Assembly: GCA_013397865.1 (NCBI GenBank)
Contig: VZTI01003894.1
Coordinates: 35,785 to 99,784 of the forward strand
Source of the DNA: Struthidea cinerea
Taxonomy: Eukaryota; Chordata; Aves; Passeriformes; Corcoracidae
Reading direction: 5' to 3'
DNA length: 64,000 nucleotides
The position numbers and the translations under genes were made by a program. The notes below the pieces were generated by a model. The model had not been told where the DNA came from. It ran no database searches and was given only the letters and a program-made list of their open reading frames with translations. Shown here piece by piece: positions 1 through 13,130 of this stretch. Positions within the stretch are counted from its first letter, which is position 1; each line of letters begins with the position of its first letter.

Positions 1-3000
1 GAAAATGGCCCCGAGTTGTAACTTCCAAGGCCACTTATAATCCAATCTGCCAAATTATGAATTGCCAGCTAATTTATTTTTACTTAAAAACCAGTAACTA
101 TTCATTTATTATCCGCACTGGGGGTTTTTTGAACCAGTACCATAACACCTAGATTTGTGAAGAAGAAGAAAGAAGAAAGACTAACCCACACCCAAAATCC
201 TCCATTTTGTTACATGCACATACATTACATTACAATATACATTACTATATCACATAAACTTAAATTTTCTAAACCCAGGGTTCCAACAGAAAACCTGAAT
301 GATGGTGATTGTTTATTTTAGATAAATGCCATAATAATGATATTAAAGTTTTAGTTATTATTTCACTTTAACTCCATAACATAACCCCCAAAATGATACC
401 TCATTTTAAAAAAATACACCTACAATAAAATGCATGACTATCCCTAGTTCCTAAAGTTGCATCTACACCAGAAATGTACTGGCTTTAAAAAAATCTGTTC
501 ACCCAAAGGCAATCACAAAATCAAAAATCTATTTCTGCATGTTATAATACAACTTTTTGCCCATATAAAATAAAATATTTACAAACTGCCTTACTCTTTA
601 TTCAGTGAGCTGTGCCATTATTAAAGATTAGCTTCAGAATTTAGACATAAATATGGCATTTATCTATGTGCAAATTTTATGAAGATTAGATATTATAATC
701 CATGTTATTTTGCTAGAGAAAAATGTGACATCACAAAATGTAACAATAAAAACCTGTGTGTGGAGCTATTCAAAGTTTAGATAGGTGAGATTTTGCCATG
801 CTTTGCCCTGTTTTGCTTTTTAAGATTAAAAGGGTTTTTTTTAGTTTGCAGTGTAGTCACTATCTGAAATACCACTCTAACAGAAACAAAGGTGGTTGAA
901 ATGTATGTTTTCTTATTTTGACATTTCATATGACCATATATGACCATGATTTTGTCATAAAGATAGGATACAATGTACTTCATTGATTAAAGGGACATTT
1001 TCTCTGGTTATTGTATATCATAACTTTTTAAGATTCATTTGCCATTTTTAATTCAGACAGTCTGGAAATTGTCCTAATACTGAGGAAAATAAACATAATG
1101 GGGAAAAAAAAAGACAAACAGCTGAATATTGAATTATTCTCCATGGTATTCAAAGTAGAAAACAATACTGACAATACCACAGATCCTTCCGGTAGGAACA
1201 ACTTGATTTTGGGAAAGCATGGGCTGAAACAAACAGTGAAGTAGTTGTTCATTCATTAACAGCAATTCTCTTGTAAGGTCATTAACAAGACCAGAAAGCC
1301 AAGAATGAACAAGAGAATTAGTGAATAGGCAGCATATTTCAGAAGCATTCCCAAATGTTTCATATGAGTTTGGATGGGGTGTTAGATTTTATCCTCTGTA
1401 AAAGCAGATTTAGTCTTATTTTTCATTAATTTTAGATAGACTTTTTCTTCTATAGAAAAAGAAGGATTTTTTTAGCCTGAAAGACCAAGTATGAATTTTC
1501 TCAAATAATCTATAAAACAAACCCATCAAGACTTTCAGCTTAAATTCTATCTTACGCCACTAATCAGATGTATTTCTATACAAAACATTAAAACACCGTT
1601 GAAGTTTCTAGAAACTATATACATTTTCTTTCTAGCAGAAAACACAAAATAATTTTACATCAGATTTTGCAGAAAATGGAAGCTGGAGATCAATGAACTG
1701 AAAGTGAAAGCTCACCTTGCACAGAAGAGTGCTCAACTAGTCATATGCAAACAAAGAACCACTCTTGATCTGAATACACCAAGAATTTGGCCTAGTTTTC
1801 CAGTTTTTAAGGCAAACATAAAAATGCTAAGGAGTGAAACTTTAGTTGATAATAAAATAGTTTGCAGGATGGCTTATTACCTATTTAAAAGAAACAATTC
1901 TGAAATAAAATTAATATAAATATTTAATATTCTGTTAAGACGGGAGGATGTTTGACAAAAGCAAAATAAATAACCAATAGATGTTAAAGAGATCACCAAA
2001 TTTAAAAAAAATAGGAATTACAATACTATCTTACCTCTGACAGAAGAGAATAATTTTAGAATAGAAATAAAAGTTTTAGTTTACTCAACTGAAGATTTAC
2101 AGCTATTAAATTACAAAAATCTTGTAGCAGATGGCACCTTAGTTTGCCAGAAAAAAAAAAATCATAACAAATCAAAGGAAGATGAGTTAGGTTAGAAGTA
2201 GGGAATATATTTTTATTCAGTGTGAAACAGACTAGACTGAAAACTTCTGATAATGGCCATGTCATCTTTTTTCACACCTTCAGAACTAAAAATATAAATT
2301 AATGAGTTTAACATTTTTTTCTTTTGCTAAAACATCATATTTCAGTATATATAAATATACACAAACAAACAAAAAGCTTTATTGGAAGCTGTTAAAAATT
2401 TACATGAAATGAAATTTTATTTTCCTGGGAGAAAATAAATGATATAAAATAATAGTTTTTAACAACATAAGAATATTTTTCAGAATTTCATTTCTCAGAG
2501 CATTTAAAACTTTCTGTTTGTACCTTACCTGACATGAAGCCAGACGCAGAAAACTCAAAATTATTTGCAAAATGGAAATTGTTTACTATACACAGCTTTC
2601 AGTAATTTACTTAGTATTATTGCCAAGGGTGGAAAATGTTTCTTATGAAATATAAATATGCAGTATTTCGCATACCTGAGCAAGCCTGAAATGAGAACTG
2701 CGGTGCAGAATGCTGTTGCCAAATAACAGCGGAACCAGAAAATCATTTACAAAATGTATGAACGTAGTTGGTCTCTGTGATAGTGTCAGTTTTTATGTAT
2801 GACTTTACACATTAATCCACACAAAGGAAATACTAATATAACAGAAAATAAATGAGAATGAAGAGCAATTTTAACATTGCAAATCACTGTCTGTTTCTTA
2901 AGATGGAGGTGGAAAATATGGAAAGGAGACAGAAACACACTGGCTGGAGAATATTATCTAGTAAAATTACTCTTCCCTATCTTAAGTAAAACAGAGAAAG

Positions 3001-6000
3001 CAAAATATACAGTAATGGATTTGAAGTGTTTTGAGGCAAGAAAAAATTATTGGAGCAACTATTACATGAAAATCAACACAGATTTCCACTTATTCCAAGA
3101 TACTGGGACATTAGAATTGCATATCAAAACAAAAAAATCCCTGGTATTTATAATCAGTACTCAGTGACCACAAGTGACGAATTATATTCTTTGCTTTAAC
3201 TGAATCAAGTTCAGACTAAAAGTGCGGTTTTGTTTTTCCTAAACATTGTAGTATTGCTGGAGCAATCTATTCTAATTGTATTCCAAATGCTAAACCAGTA
3301 GCATTTTCTGTTGATCAAGTACATGCAAAGTACATTTATGTTACAAATGTCTGTTTACTGTAGATATGACTATAGGCTTCATTTGAAAATATGCAGTGAA
3401 TATGGTTTCTGTTTCATAAATATCATGTCTCCTTATTGGCAAATGAATGTTCCACTTAAATCACCTTAATTTACCATAGATAAATGTTTTAAAAATTTGA
3501 TCAAACCTAAATAGTAGTTTCACAGTTCATCTCTTGGAATACTGCATGCCCTTAGTCTAAGTCAGAATGTGACTGAGACTGGAATCAAATGTGACCTTTA
3601 ATTGCTTAAATCAACCTAATTACCTGGTGTTTCATACATGAAAAGAAAAAAGAATGTTAAATCTGAACATAATTTGACGAGTCATCTGAACATAATTTAA
3701 CAATTCATCAACACAGTGGACTTGGATAAAATGAACAAAGTATGACCGTTGTTGTTCAGAAGCTTAGGGCCTGACATGAATTTGCACACCCCATGTTCAG
3801 CGTGGTTAGGATGTAGGGTTCTGCAGATTCCATACACTTTGAAGACAATAAGGCTATTTAGTGTCCTTAAGAGTATTGTTGCAATGATGGTCATGGTTGT
3901 CTCTGAGCCTGCCAGGTAGGATATAAATGGATTCCGCTGGGACTGTGTAATGGTGGGTATTAAAAGAGGGAGGATTTTAATTTAAAAAGGGAGGCTTTCT
4001 GGAGCCTTGGGCTTAGAAACTAGACTAAATCTTATTTATTCAAAGAGAAATTGTACTAGTTTCAAGGTACCTGATTGTCAGTATAGCTCACAATGTCAAT
4101 AATTAGTAATGAGGAATTGTGGAAAAACTAGACCCCAGCCTGCCAATGTAAGTACCACCATAAATTTTCTGTTCTAGACATCATATAACCACGATTTATT
4201 GTGAAAATTATAAGCTGTAAGCTCTCCGTGTATTATTTTTTTCTTGTAGAAATAAGCATAATTAATTAAATGGTGTTGTGTAAATAAATAGAATTTTAAA
4301 AAAATTAGTAGCGTCACATAATATGAAAATGTCTCTATATACTTTTTTTAGTCAAAGGAAAATACCTGTCAAAAGACAAATTTATCACTATCAAATACAA
4401 CTTTTAGTTCTACTACTACAAGGCTTCATAAAACCAAATATCAGCTCCTTTGCAGTCTGTCCATATCAACTAATAGCAATTAGAGTGTAACTAGTTTTAG
4501 TAGGATAACTTTTGTTAATAATTATCCATGAACAAGTCTACAAAAAGTTGAAGATGATAGCACTGACTCTTTAAAAGACTAATTTTTTATATAGGTTTTC
4601 TGTATTTATATTTTCTCTAACAGCAGAATGAATGTATTACACATATAGCTTAATGGCTATATTTCAAGTTGAGTCCTGTCAATTAAGGCGAATTCTGCTT
4701 TCAAAGTTATGATATGTTAGTAGTCTTTTCCTAGGATTAAAGAGTCCACTTGGCAAGATTAAGAATGATTGATCTGACACAGTAGAACTTGCCCACCAGC
4801 ACATTAAGGTTATTCCATCCCACTTAACTTCAAAATAAGAAATATTGCTCACTGTAAATGAATATTCAGCTTCAATTGTGTGCATTATGAAAGGCAAATT
4901 GTTTGAGCTACCTAACGCAAACACTATTTCTGTTGTTTTCTGCCATGCATTTTGCTCCATGTTAACTAAAGAGATTCATCCTGAAACAGAGAGAATATTT
5001 TCAAATCACATGTGTAGCTGATGAAGATAGATAGAAGGTGTAATAGATTTACCCTAAAGGTAGGATTGTTCAGTAATGTGTGCTTTCTTTCATGGTTCAG
5101 TACAAAATCCTGGTATTTCTGATTCAGTCCCTTCAGTACTTGAAAGCAAAACTGAGAATTCATATTTTATAATATGCCACATCATGATGTAAACATGTCT
5201 TGCATGTGTTTCAGCTTGCTGGGATTGGAAGCTAGTAGCAGCTTGCTGCTGTCAGAATGGAGCAGCAGAATCATGCTCTCTGTTGTAATAAATACTTTTC
5301 TTTTTACCATTGAACATGTAGAAAACAGCCACTGTCTTCTGGTTTCTATCATCTCAGCTCATGCAGGTCAGGAAATATCCATTCTGTGAGATACATAAGC
5401 AAAAAAACTACACAAAAAATAAAAAAATTATGCAGAATATTTTATGCTCGCTCTCTCATGTGCTATTTTCTCTACAGAAAATGTGCTTAACTGCTATTCA
5501 TTATGTAAATCCAGTTGCATTCATTAATAGTAGAAATTATTGCTTTGCAATAGTTTTAAAATAAAGAAATAGCTACGGTATTCTGAATGTCTTGCTTTAG
5601 GTATAGCAGAAATATTATTCAGTGGCTATGATGACAGCACAAAATTTGGCAACTCAGTTCAGTGTAGCCTTTAGCATGGACATGCAAGTTAAACTCAATC
5701 ACAGATTCATTATCCCTCAGTTTCTTTCTCTAAGATTAGGGTAACAGCACTACTAAAGTTCACACTTCTCCAAAAGATAAATACTTTAGAAAGTGTTAGG
5801 CACTTTGAGAACATAGCAAAGCATGATTTGAAAGCAAGACACAAATACAGATTTAATGGGGATGAAGTGATTTTTGAAAGTATTTAGTTTGTTTTGTAAG
5901 ACATGCATTCAATGAGTGTTAACAACTTTCACTGCCATTATCTGGATGGTGAATGTTAAATACCTTTACTCTCATGCAGAACATTACTACATCAAATGCA

Positions 6001-6073
6001 AGAAAAGCTCTAATTCATTTAATTTCCCCTTATCTTCATGGGAGGTTAGTTTAAGGCAACAGATAAACAAGGT
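1..6073. other. AT-rich noncoding DNA, no gene
   Basis: No open reading frame here exceeds about 100 codons, and none has recognisable domain content or convincing splice-site context. The sequence is AT-rich with frequent short A and T runs. A short GAA-type purine tract lies at 159-180 and a 23-bp direct duplication at 3661-3706. I see no CR1 tail, LTR or RNA gene. Confidence 0.6.
3661..3706. repeat. 23-bp tandem duplication
   Basis: The unit beginning atctgaacataattt occurs twice in direct succession (3661 and 3684) with only a few differences. It looks like a local slippage duplication with no coding content. Confidence 0.75.
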
Positions 6074-6088
6074 TTAGGGTTAGGGTTA
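6074..6088 (+). repeat. Short interstitial telomere-like motif
   Basis: The sequence ttagggttagggtta gives just over two units of the vertebrate telomere hexamer TTAGGG, in the middle of ordinary AT-rich DNA. It is too short to indicate a chromosome end. Chance or a repaired double-strand break could each explain it. Confidence 0.6.
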
Positions 6089-6912
6089 AAGATTTATTAT
6101 GAAGAAATCCAAGCAGTGACTTGGGGGTTTGTCTCACTGTATTCACGATTGCTGAGAAACTTCAGTTTTCATCCAGTTGTAGGAAATGAAGTGACTAGAT
6201 AGTTACCAAGATTTCCTTTTTTTCCCTTCTGACAGAATGATTTTTTTCTATATCTCTCAGAGATTCAGCTGGACTTTGAAGGTTCTCTACAAATTATCTA
6301 TCTCCAAAATCAAACTAAATTCACATTTTGCTAGTTCCTACTTTGCCAGAAGACTTTTTTGATGTCGTCACAGAACTACACTCCTCCTTCCTCTCCTTTG
6401 ACTTGCTTATAAAAACACAATTTTTCCACCATACAATTTATAAAAGTGAAGGAAAAAGCTGCCAACTTTTCATGATTGTCCCATGACTTCAGAAAAAAGA
6501 GTGACAAAGAGAAAGAGGTGGCGACAAAAACAGCCACTATTTTAAAAAATTTTGCCCAAGCTGAAGGAGAGCTATTACCTTCCAGTGTAATAGAATATGG
6601 ATACCATCTAAAAAAGTAGTAAACACAGATGGGTACAACATGCTCTGCTTTCAAACCCAAATTATTAGAAAAAAGTTCTAAGAATATGCTAGAAGCATTA
6701 TTCATAAAATTTTAAGAAGAGGTGAGCAACATACAAGGCTGCAGAAAATAGACTAGTTAAATGAAGTTGCAAGCGTTTCTTCTGATGTTTATAGAACAGC
6801 ATGTCATAAAATTGCTTCTCTGTAACATGGTGTCTTAAAACTAAGCTACAGTGTTCACTGGAAAACTGCATTTGTTTTAGCAGGGTTTGATAAGCTTATG
6901 TCATTTATATAT
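6089..6912. other. Noncoding DNA, nothing recognised
   Basis: AT-rich sequence between the telomere-like motif and the solo LTR. A 109-codon minus-strand open frame at 6376-6705 has no recognisable family signature and is probably chance. Confidence 0.55.
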
Positions 6913-6917
6913 ATAGT

Positions 6918-7524
6918 TGTCTTGGGGTGACTTTATGATGTGTATCCCCTATTGCTACCCTATGCCCACCAATCTTTTCTGTGTCTTTAAACTGAGCCTG
7001 AAAAGGACAGAAAACAAAAAATGTTTCAAAGCAGTTGTTTCAAGGACACGGAGATACGCTCCTCAGTTTCGGTGGTACCCTTGGATTTTTTTTTTCCAGC
7101 AGCCAATTTTTTTTTTCTTCGGCTCTTTTTCCCAGCGAGAGACAGAGGGTTGAATTTCGTTTTCCTAAGATTTTAGTTTTTTTGTTCTCTTCTTCTCTTC
7201 TGGACTGTTTCAACAACATCTGCACACATTCAGGAGAATTTTCCCGGAGGCCCGGGGGGGTGGGCCCTCGCCGACCCAGCTCCGAGGAGGAGAGAGACCA
7301 CACCTACAGAAGACCTCTAAAAATCTTCCCAGGTTTTCTCTCCCCAGAGAGAGAGATCTCATTATTTAGCATTATTATTCCCCTCCTGTGTGTTTGTTAA
7401 ATAAATAGCTTTTATCTTTCACTTTCCTTAGAGGAAAATTTTTCCTGAACCTGGCGGGGAGGAGTGGTTGCAACCTGACTTCTATCAGAGGATGTTCTCC
7501 TCCAAATTTGTCCAAACTAAGACA
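6918..7524 (+). mobile_element. Solo LTR with 5-bp target-site duplication, ERVL-like
   Basis: The element begins tgtcttggggtgac and ends ccaaactaagaca, so it has the TG...CA termini of a retroviral LTR. It is flanked on both sides by the identical pentamer atagt (6913-6917 and 7525-7529), the host duplication made at insertion. It is 607 bp long and much richer in GC and pyrimidine runs than its surroundings. An AATAAA lies at 7400-7405 in the sense strand, which fixes the orientation. No gag, pol or env sequence follows, so the provirus has been reduced to one LTR by recombination. A 5-bp duplication is typical of class III (ERVL-type) elements; I did not assign a Repbase name. The same family recurs inverted at 50561-51206. 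Confidence 0.92.
7400..7405 (+). promoter_or_regulatory. LTR polyadenylation signal AATAAA
   Basis: An AATAAA hexamer inside the solo LTR, in the same position in the 50.6-kb copy. It is expected near the end of R and supports the plus orientation of this LTR. Confidence 0.7.
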
Positions 7525-7529
7525 ATAGT

Positions 7530-9068
7530 TTATGAAAAAACAGTTCATCTCCTCCTCTTTATCTGTTGCAAAATATCAGTGGCAAGAATTGTTTAGTGTT
7601 AAGCTAGTAGAAATTATGAGTCAGACAAAAAGAATGTCTGGTATAAGAAAAGAGAAGAGTAAGATAAACTTTTGCATACTAAAATATTCACAGCAATAAC
7701 TGATATATTTATTTGACTGGCTGATGAAATCTTACTTCTCCAGGTCTGTGGTTTGTCAAAGGTTTCTTTTTTCAAAATAGAATAAACCTTCTTACCCTGG
7801 ACAATGAGACATGCAACTGAATTATCAATAATACCAACAGCAGTGAGAAGGTACAATAGTCCAAATCTGAAGACCAGTTTTTCAACTTTGTATATTTATC
7901 TCCCAGATATTTTTCCAAGCCTATCAAATAAAGACAGGATTACACCTGACAATTCCTTCCAGTATTCCTGATTTCTTTTTCCATGCAAATACAGCAAAAC
8001 CAATTTTCATGTGGTGGTAAAGAAATGGATATTGGCCAAATGTAATATCAAATTAAAAACCTCAAAGTGACAGCTAGTGATTCAGTTCTCCTTTTCTCTA
8101 AGACAAAAAAATAAGGAATTTCTAATAGCTTCCCTTTATGACGCTGTATACAGGTCAAACTGCTCATATATCACTTTATTTCTTCAGTTGTAGTATTATG
8201 GTACGTAGGGAATAATAATTCAAAGACTTTCAGATTTAACACCATGATAGGCAATAAATCAATGAAGGTCGACAGAGATTTGATTGTCCATTAATGATCC
8301 ATGGTCCTGCTCTCAGCTATGAACTACAGTTAATTTCTTGGGGAGGAGCTTTGAATTCTGTATCTATTTTCCTAAATATTAGTAATAAATAAAGTAGAAA
8401 AGTGGTGGAACATTTCTGGAAGATGTAATAATACTGCGTATACCATTTCATATGATAATTCATAACATATGCTTTTAACTTGATAGGATACAGCGGGTGA
8501 AATTTGTTATATTTTAATTATTTTAATTTCATTTGATGTGTCTCTAACTAGAATGAAAAAGGCTAACGACTAAATTCAAGTAAAAGTATTGATCTTTAAA
8601 GTGTGACTTAGCAGACTAGAGCTGCCAAGTGTACATTTATTTGTTGTAGTTATATTTTTTTCCTTTGCTCAGAAATAGTTCTTGTTCACCCTGACAGTAA
8701 TTCCACTGCAAGAGCAAAGACTCTTAATACAGACTACTTCAGGTGTCATATGATGTCTGCTTATACATGTATAGAAGCACTTCAGTCTAACTAGCATGAA
8801 TAGTTCAATGTCAAGCTTTTGAGACTTGTTCTTTTTTTCTGTTTACCCAAGATACTCCAACAGACATTTCACAGCACAACTTGCTCATAATGTTAGAACT
8901 AGTCCCATGAAATAGTGTTAGCATGTGGATTGACATGGTGCCTTTTCAAAAACAATGAAAAGCCAGCCAACCTTTCTGATTACAACAGGAAGGTAAGAAG
9001 ACGATCAGCTGTAGAGAAATCAAATATCCGAAAGATCAGATGCTAAACACCAACTGTGAAACTTTTGG
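7530..9068. other. Noncoding DNA, nothing recognised
   Basis: Plain AT-rich sequence following the right-hand target duplication of the solo LTR. No repeat family, RNA gene or plausible exon was recognised. Confidence 0.55.
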
Positions 9069-9118
9069 GAGAAAATAGAGTCTGGAAAGAGAAAATAGAG
9101 AGTCTGGAAAGAGAAAAT
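9069..9118. repeat. Short tandem repeat, about 20-22 bp unit
   Basis: The unit gagaaaatagag(ag)tctggaaa is present twice in a row and followed by a third partial gagaaaat. The copies differ by a 2-bp insertion. It is purine-rich on the plus strand. Confidence 0.8.
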
Positions 9119-9582
9119 GTATTTAAGTTCTGTTGCCTAATTAATATATTAACGAAGAATATTATATTGAAATTTGCTATATGGAGCTTGTTATGTGATC
9201 ATTTTAAAACCTCAAATGAAATACATTATTTTTAATTTTCCCACGCAGTTGTGTATGTGTATAAAAGTCATGGTATTTTAATAGAAATTTCTAACTGCGA
9301 CCAATTGGCAAATGTCAAACCTTAGTCTCTTTCTACTCACTTGTTACTCAGTCCAAAGAGACAATACTTAATGGTGACTGATGGGTTGGAGTAATTTTAA
9401 ATGTCTCTTCAGGTAAAAAAAATAAGAAAAATATTAAAGTCCAAGTTGGTTGAACAGCCCTATAGAAGTTCAAAATCATAGCTCTGTATGAAGTTTGACA
9501 GGAACTCAAATCTCAACAGGATCTCATATTTGAATATGAAGTGCAGAAGGACTTGTTCGCTCAAGAAATTTTTTGGTAGGAA

Positions 9583-9652
9583 TTTTTTGTTTGTTTGTTT
9601 GTTTGTGATTTGTTGTTTGTTTGGTTTGGTTTGGTTTGGTTTGGGGTTTTTT
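9583..9652. repeat. Compound TTTG / GGTTT microsatellite
   Basis: A run of TTTG units (9583-9607) is followed by a run of GGTTT units ending in a T tract (9616-9652). It is simple-sequence DNA. It creates spurious glycine/phenylalanine and lysine/asparagine-rich open frames on the two strands, which should not be read as genes. Confidence 0.85.
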
Positions 9653-12131
9653 GACACTTGCCTGTCTAAATAAATAACTGACCTTTTCTCTTGCTTAGGA
9701 GTTTTATTTACTAATGAAGGTGTGAGCTTCTATGTTTCATATGAAAAGCTTACTAAAACCAACTTACATAAATAGAATCATTGAAACAATCAAAACTTTT
9801 TCTGTGTTCATTTGTGTTATCCAAATATGTCTGTTAATTAAGGTAATAAAAATAACTAAATTTCTAATGGTTCCTCAAGTAGAACTTCTTGATAAATTTC
9901 TACCTGGTCTTACAGAATAAAGTGAAAATAATATCCAGCTTTTTTATATAAAGGGGAAAAAAACTAGTGGGAGAATAGAAGACACTTCTGTTGTTCAGAG
10001 ATGATGTTTCAGGAAGGAGAGATATTATTTTATTTCAGTATGAAATAAATAGTTCTACTACCACAATAACACATGGAAGTGCATGTTATTCTGTTCTCAG
10101 ACCACAATTTTAGCAAAATTTGAAGTAAGTTGTTTAGCTTGAGCAAAAGAATTAACAACTCTTTTCTCTCTCATGAGGAATTCTATAAATTAGGATGATG
10201 AAATTTTTTAATTATTCAACAAAATATTACAGCAAATTCAATACACATTCTTCTTTTACAGCATTTTCAGTAGTTCTGGTTTATTGCAGTTCACCTGCAC
10301 TGAACTTTTTTTCTGGATGGCATTCACAATTTCTAGGTGTCCCAAGCACCCACACTGGAATGGATAATTGTGTATCACTGAGAAATTATATCCCTTTTAA
10401 AAAAACACATACCTTTGAAATCCATTTTCTTGAAGTCACCATGCAAAGCACAATAAAACCCCCCCACAGTCCTTTATTTTTGAAAACCATTTACTAAGGT
10501 TTGGATAATATTGGAATAAATTTTACTTAATTATTAAATTTGAGCTTACTGAGAACTGTTGTTTTGGGAGTCATGGGAAAAGAAAGCATCACGAAAACTA
10601 ATTGGTTATGAAGCAGCAGATTGCAGTTCCCAGCTTGTAGAGTCACACACCATCTCTTTCTACAATTCCAGGAGCCCTACTTTCCATTCTTTAGTGGGTA
10701 GAGATTTCATAAGAAGCCTTGAAGTATCTTAGAAAAAGTTAAGCACACCTATTTTAAACCACTGAGAAGAAATAGACTTAAAATACATTCACATTGCCAC
10801 TAGTAAAGGAGGAAAGACTTGGCACTCAAAGGTATATCAGTGATTCATCAGCAAGTCTTAGTGTTTCATTAAAATTAAGAAAGAAATTACTTTGTGATTG
10901 TGTCATATATTGTTAATACATGAGCTGCATAAAATGCAAGCCTATTCTCATAGAAAAAACCTCATGCTATAAGTTGAAGAGTTTGAGGTTGACTTAAGAA
11001 TAGTCCCACAAAATTTTAAATTACATACTCCAGAGAGTTAATTGCATATATAATCTGTTTCACAGGTTAGCTATGAAATGTATAGAGTGCATCTGAAAGT
11101 GAGCAATTACTTTGGGAGTCTAATTACTTTATTTATTAAATTTAAGTTCATTAGATTTTTATTTAGACTTAGATTTAGATTTAGATTTTTGATTACATCT
11201 TTAAGATGGAATCTGACTTCCCTCTTTCTTGCCAGCACTCTTTGGTCAGAGGTAATATTATTAAATAGGCAGAATGACAGAAAGAGAATCAAGAGAAGTT
11301 TAATATCTGGGTATCAGCAAAAGCAGCAAAGGTCTACTAATGGAAGTAAACATATATGTAATGCTAATGGTGAAGTTGTATGTTTTTTATTCTCCAAGGT
11401 CAACTAGAGATGTAAAATTGAACAGATTAAGGAGGCAGTAGTGAAGGGTTTTAAGAAAAAGAAAGTAAGTGCCCGGGACCATCCTGTCCTTATCCAATGC
11501 AAGTTTCAGCATCTGATATGGTAATGGAGTTTTTCTGAACTTGTTTCCCTGTCTCAATGCAGAAACTCAACACTGACAGTGTGTAAATATAAAGACCCTA
11601 ACCCAGGATCATGTGTGTTCTTAATGTAAATACCAAACAAACCAAAAAGCCTAACAGATTTAGCTAGCCTTTGTTCCCAACAACTTTTATTAGTAGTTAC
11701 AAAAAAGTAACAGCAGTATTATACAGGAATTGATTTGCTCTACATTAATGTGAAAATTAGGAAGTTTGGTATTACATTCTTACTGAAAAATAATAAAAGA
11801 AAATGTATCATATCTGAGAATCTAAATTAATTAAGTGATCACTATCATGAGATGTAGATTTAAAGTTCAAAATCTCTTTCTATAAATATATTCTTATACA
11901 TTCAGGGTATTTATGTCGTACATAATAATGCTTTTGTATTTATGGAGCCAATCAATGCCTATTTATGGGAAGCTTATATTGAGAGACTTGAGACAGACAG
12001 CTTAATTGCAACTTATTAGTCAGACTTTCTTTGAATCAACTGTCAAGGGAAGTTGTCTCTAATTTTCTTCTTTTTGAGCACATTTGTATAAAAACAATTG
12101 GTTGAAACAGAAATTGAGGGAAAGACAAAGA
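9653..12131. other. Noncoding DNA with one degenerate hexamer tract
   Basis: AT-rich sequence with no recognised gene or transposon apart from the TTAGAT tract listed separately. Open frames of about 100 codons at 10195-10497 and 11078-11407 show no family signature. Confidence 0.5.
11161..11188. repeat. Degenerate (TTAGAT)n tract
   Basis: About four imperfect units of atttag / atttagact make a short hexanucleotide repeat. It resembles, but is not, a telomere repeat. Confidence 0.65.
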
Positions 12132-12242
12132 TGCAGGCGCAGCACCAGTACTTGATTTTGTTAAACCTCATGAGATTCCCATGGATCCACTTCTTAAAGT
12201 TGTCCAGATCCCTCTGGATGGCATCCTGTCCTTCAACCGTGT
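12132..12242 (-). mobile_element. CR1 LINE fragment (late ORF2 region)
   Basis: The plus strand carries the reverse complement of a familiar CR1 segment: aacctcatgagatt, then a stretch corresponding to 'cacttctcaagcttgtcc', then ccctctggatggcatcctgtcc. These blocks occur in this order in the 3' part of avian CR1 ORF2. The fragment is about 110 bp, isolated and not coding. Its right edge overlaps the start of an unclassified inverted repeat at 12239. Confidence 0.8.
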
Positions 12243-12393
12243 TTTTAATTTTATCTGTTAATGAAATATTAAGACAAAAAAAATGCCTAGAAAACCGTAA
12301 GAGATAGAAGACAAATTCATCAAAAAAAAGAAAGCGCAGAAAGGAGAAAATGTGGCTTTATTTATTGTCTTTACCAAAACTTCTATCAGGACG
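12239..12393. repeat. Left arm of unclassified inverted repeat
   Basis: Reading inward, this arm has ttttaatttt, ctgttaatgaaatattaa, tagaaaaccgtaag, aattcatcaaaa, gcgcagaaa and aaacttctat. The reverse complement of 13131-13290 contains the same blocks in the same order (ctgttaattaaatattaa, tagaaagccataag, aattcatcaaaa, gcacagaaa, aaacttctat). By eye the core is about 80% identical. The arms could be terminal inverted repeats of a small DNA transposon, or two opposed copies of an unclassified repeat. Confidence 0.75.
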
Positions 12394-13130
12394 TCGGTAG
12401 GTAGTTCTTGTATGAGGATGTTGTTGTAGGTAGTAATTGGAGATCTAGTTGCCAAATTATTTCTAGTAATACTAAAAATGAAACCAGAAGTACTGGCTCT
12501 GTCTAACATGTCAGTTGTCCTTATATTATGCAGAGTTCAACTATTTTTGCAGACGCTCAACAACTCCATGAGTTTCTAATGATCCAGCAAAAAAAGAATG
12601 CAGATGTAAATGAAACAGAAGTGGAACAAAGCTACAAAAATTTATTTTTCACCTGCATAGCAATAGAATAATGTGATGAATTAATGATGTGAATTGAATG
12701 TTCAATTACACCTCATTTAGTAACAAAAAAGCATAATCTTTAAGGTGTATTGGTCTACACAAATATTTTATCTCAGCTAACAATTATTCTTAAAGGTCAG
12801 TCTCAATTGCTTTGTCTTAAAGGGAAAGTTGACTGGCAAATAAATGTTGTTAATTAGTCATTTTTTTCTGGATTTAACATGAATAAATAATCTGACTCCC
12901 AATTCTGGTTCAGCATCAAAGTTGGAAAATTAAAAAGGAAATTAAAGATTTTTCTGGTGTCCAAAGTGGTTATCATCTGCTAGTTTTGCCATTCTGGATA
13001 ATAAAACTTCCTAGTATCTATAAAAGCTGAATTTGGTTATAGGATAAAGGATGCCACACAGAAAATTGACAACTTCAGGGGGAAAAAAATCAGCCTTTTG
13101 GAAGGAAATTCCTAGAAACGGCTTTCTTAA
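12394..13130. other. Interior between the inverted repeat arms
   Basis: About 740 bp of AT-rich sequence enclosed by the inverted arms. I see no transposase-like open frame and no known repeat. If the whole 12239-13290 unit is one element it is non-autonomous. Confidence 0.45.

Noticed and set aside
4679..5163. Two adjacent minus-strand frames (93 and 65 codons) that look protein-like
   Set aside because: No recognisable family, no splice signals joining them in a convincing way and AT-rich codon use like the flanks; kept only as an untested possibility.
6074..6088. Chromosome end or telomere
   Set aside because: Only about two and a half hexamers with unique sequence on both sides.
6376..6705. 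109-codon minus-strand frame
   Set aside because: No signal of a domain or exon borders; length is within chance for a 64-kb window.
6917..7400. Overlapping open frames of 78-121 codons
   Set aside because: They lie inside the solo LTR, on both strands, and follow its pyrimidine runs; LTRs are noncoding.
11161..11188. Second telomere-like tract
   Set aside because: The unit is TTAGAT-like, imperfect and AT-rich; simple-sequence drift explains it.
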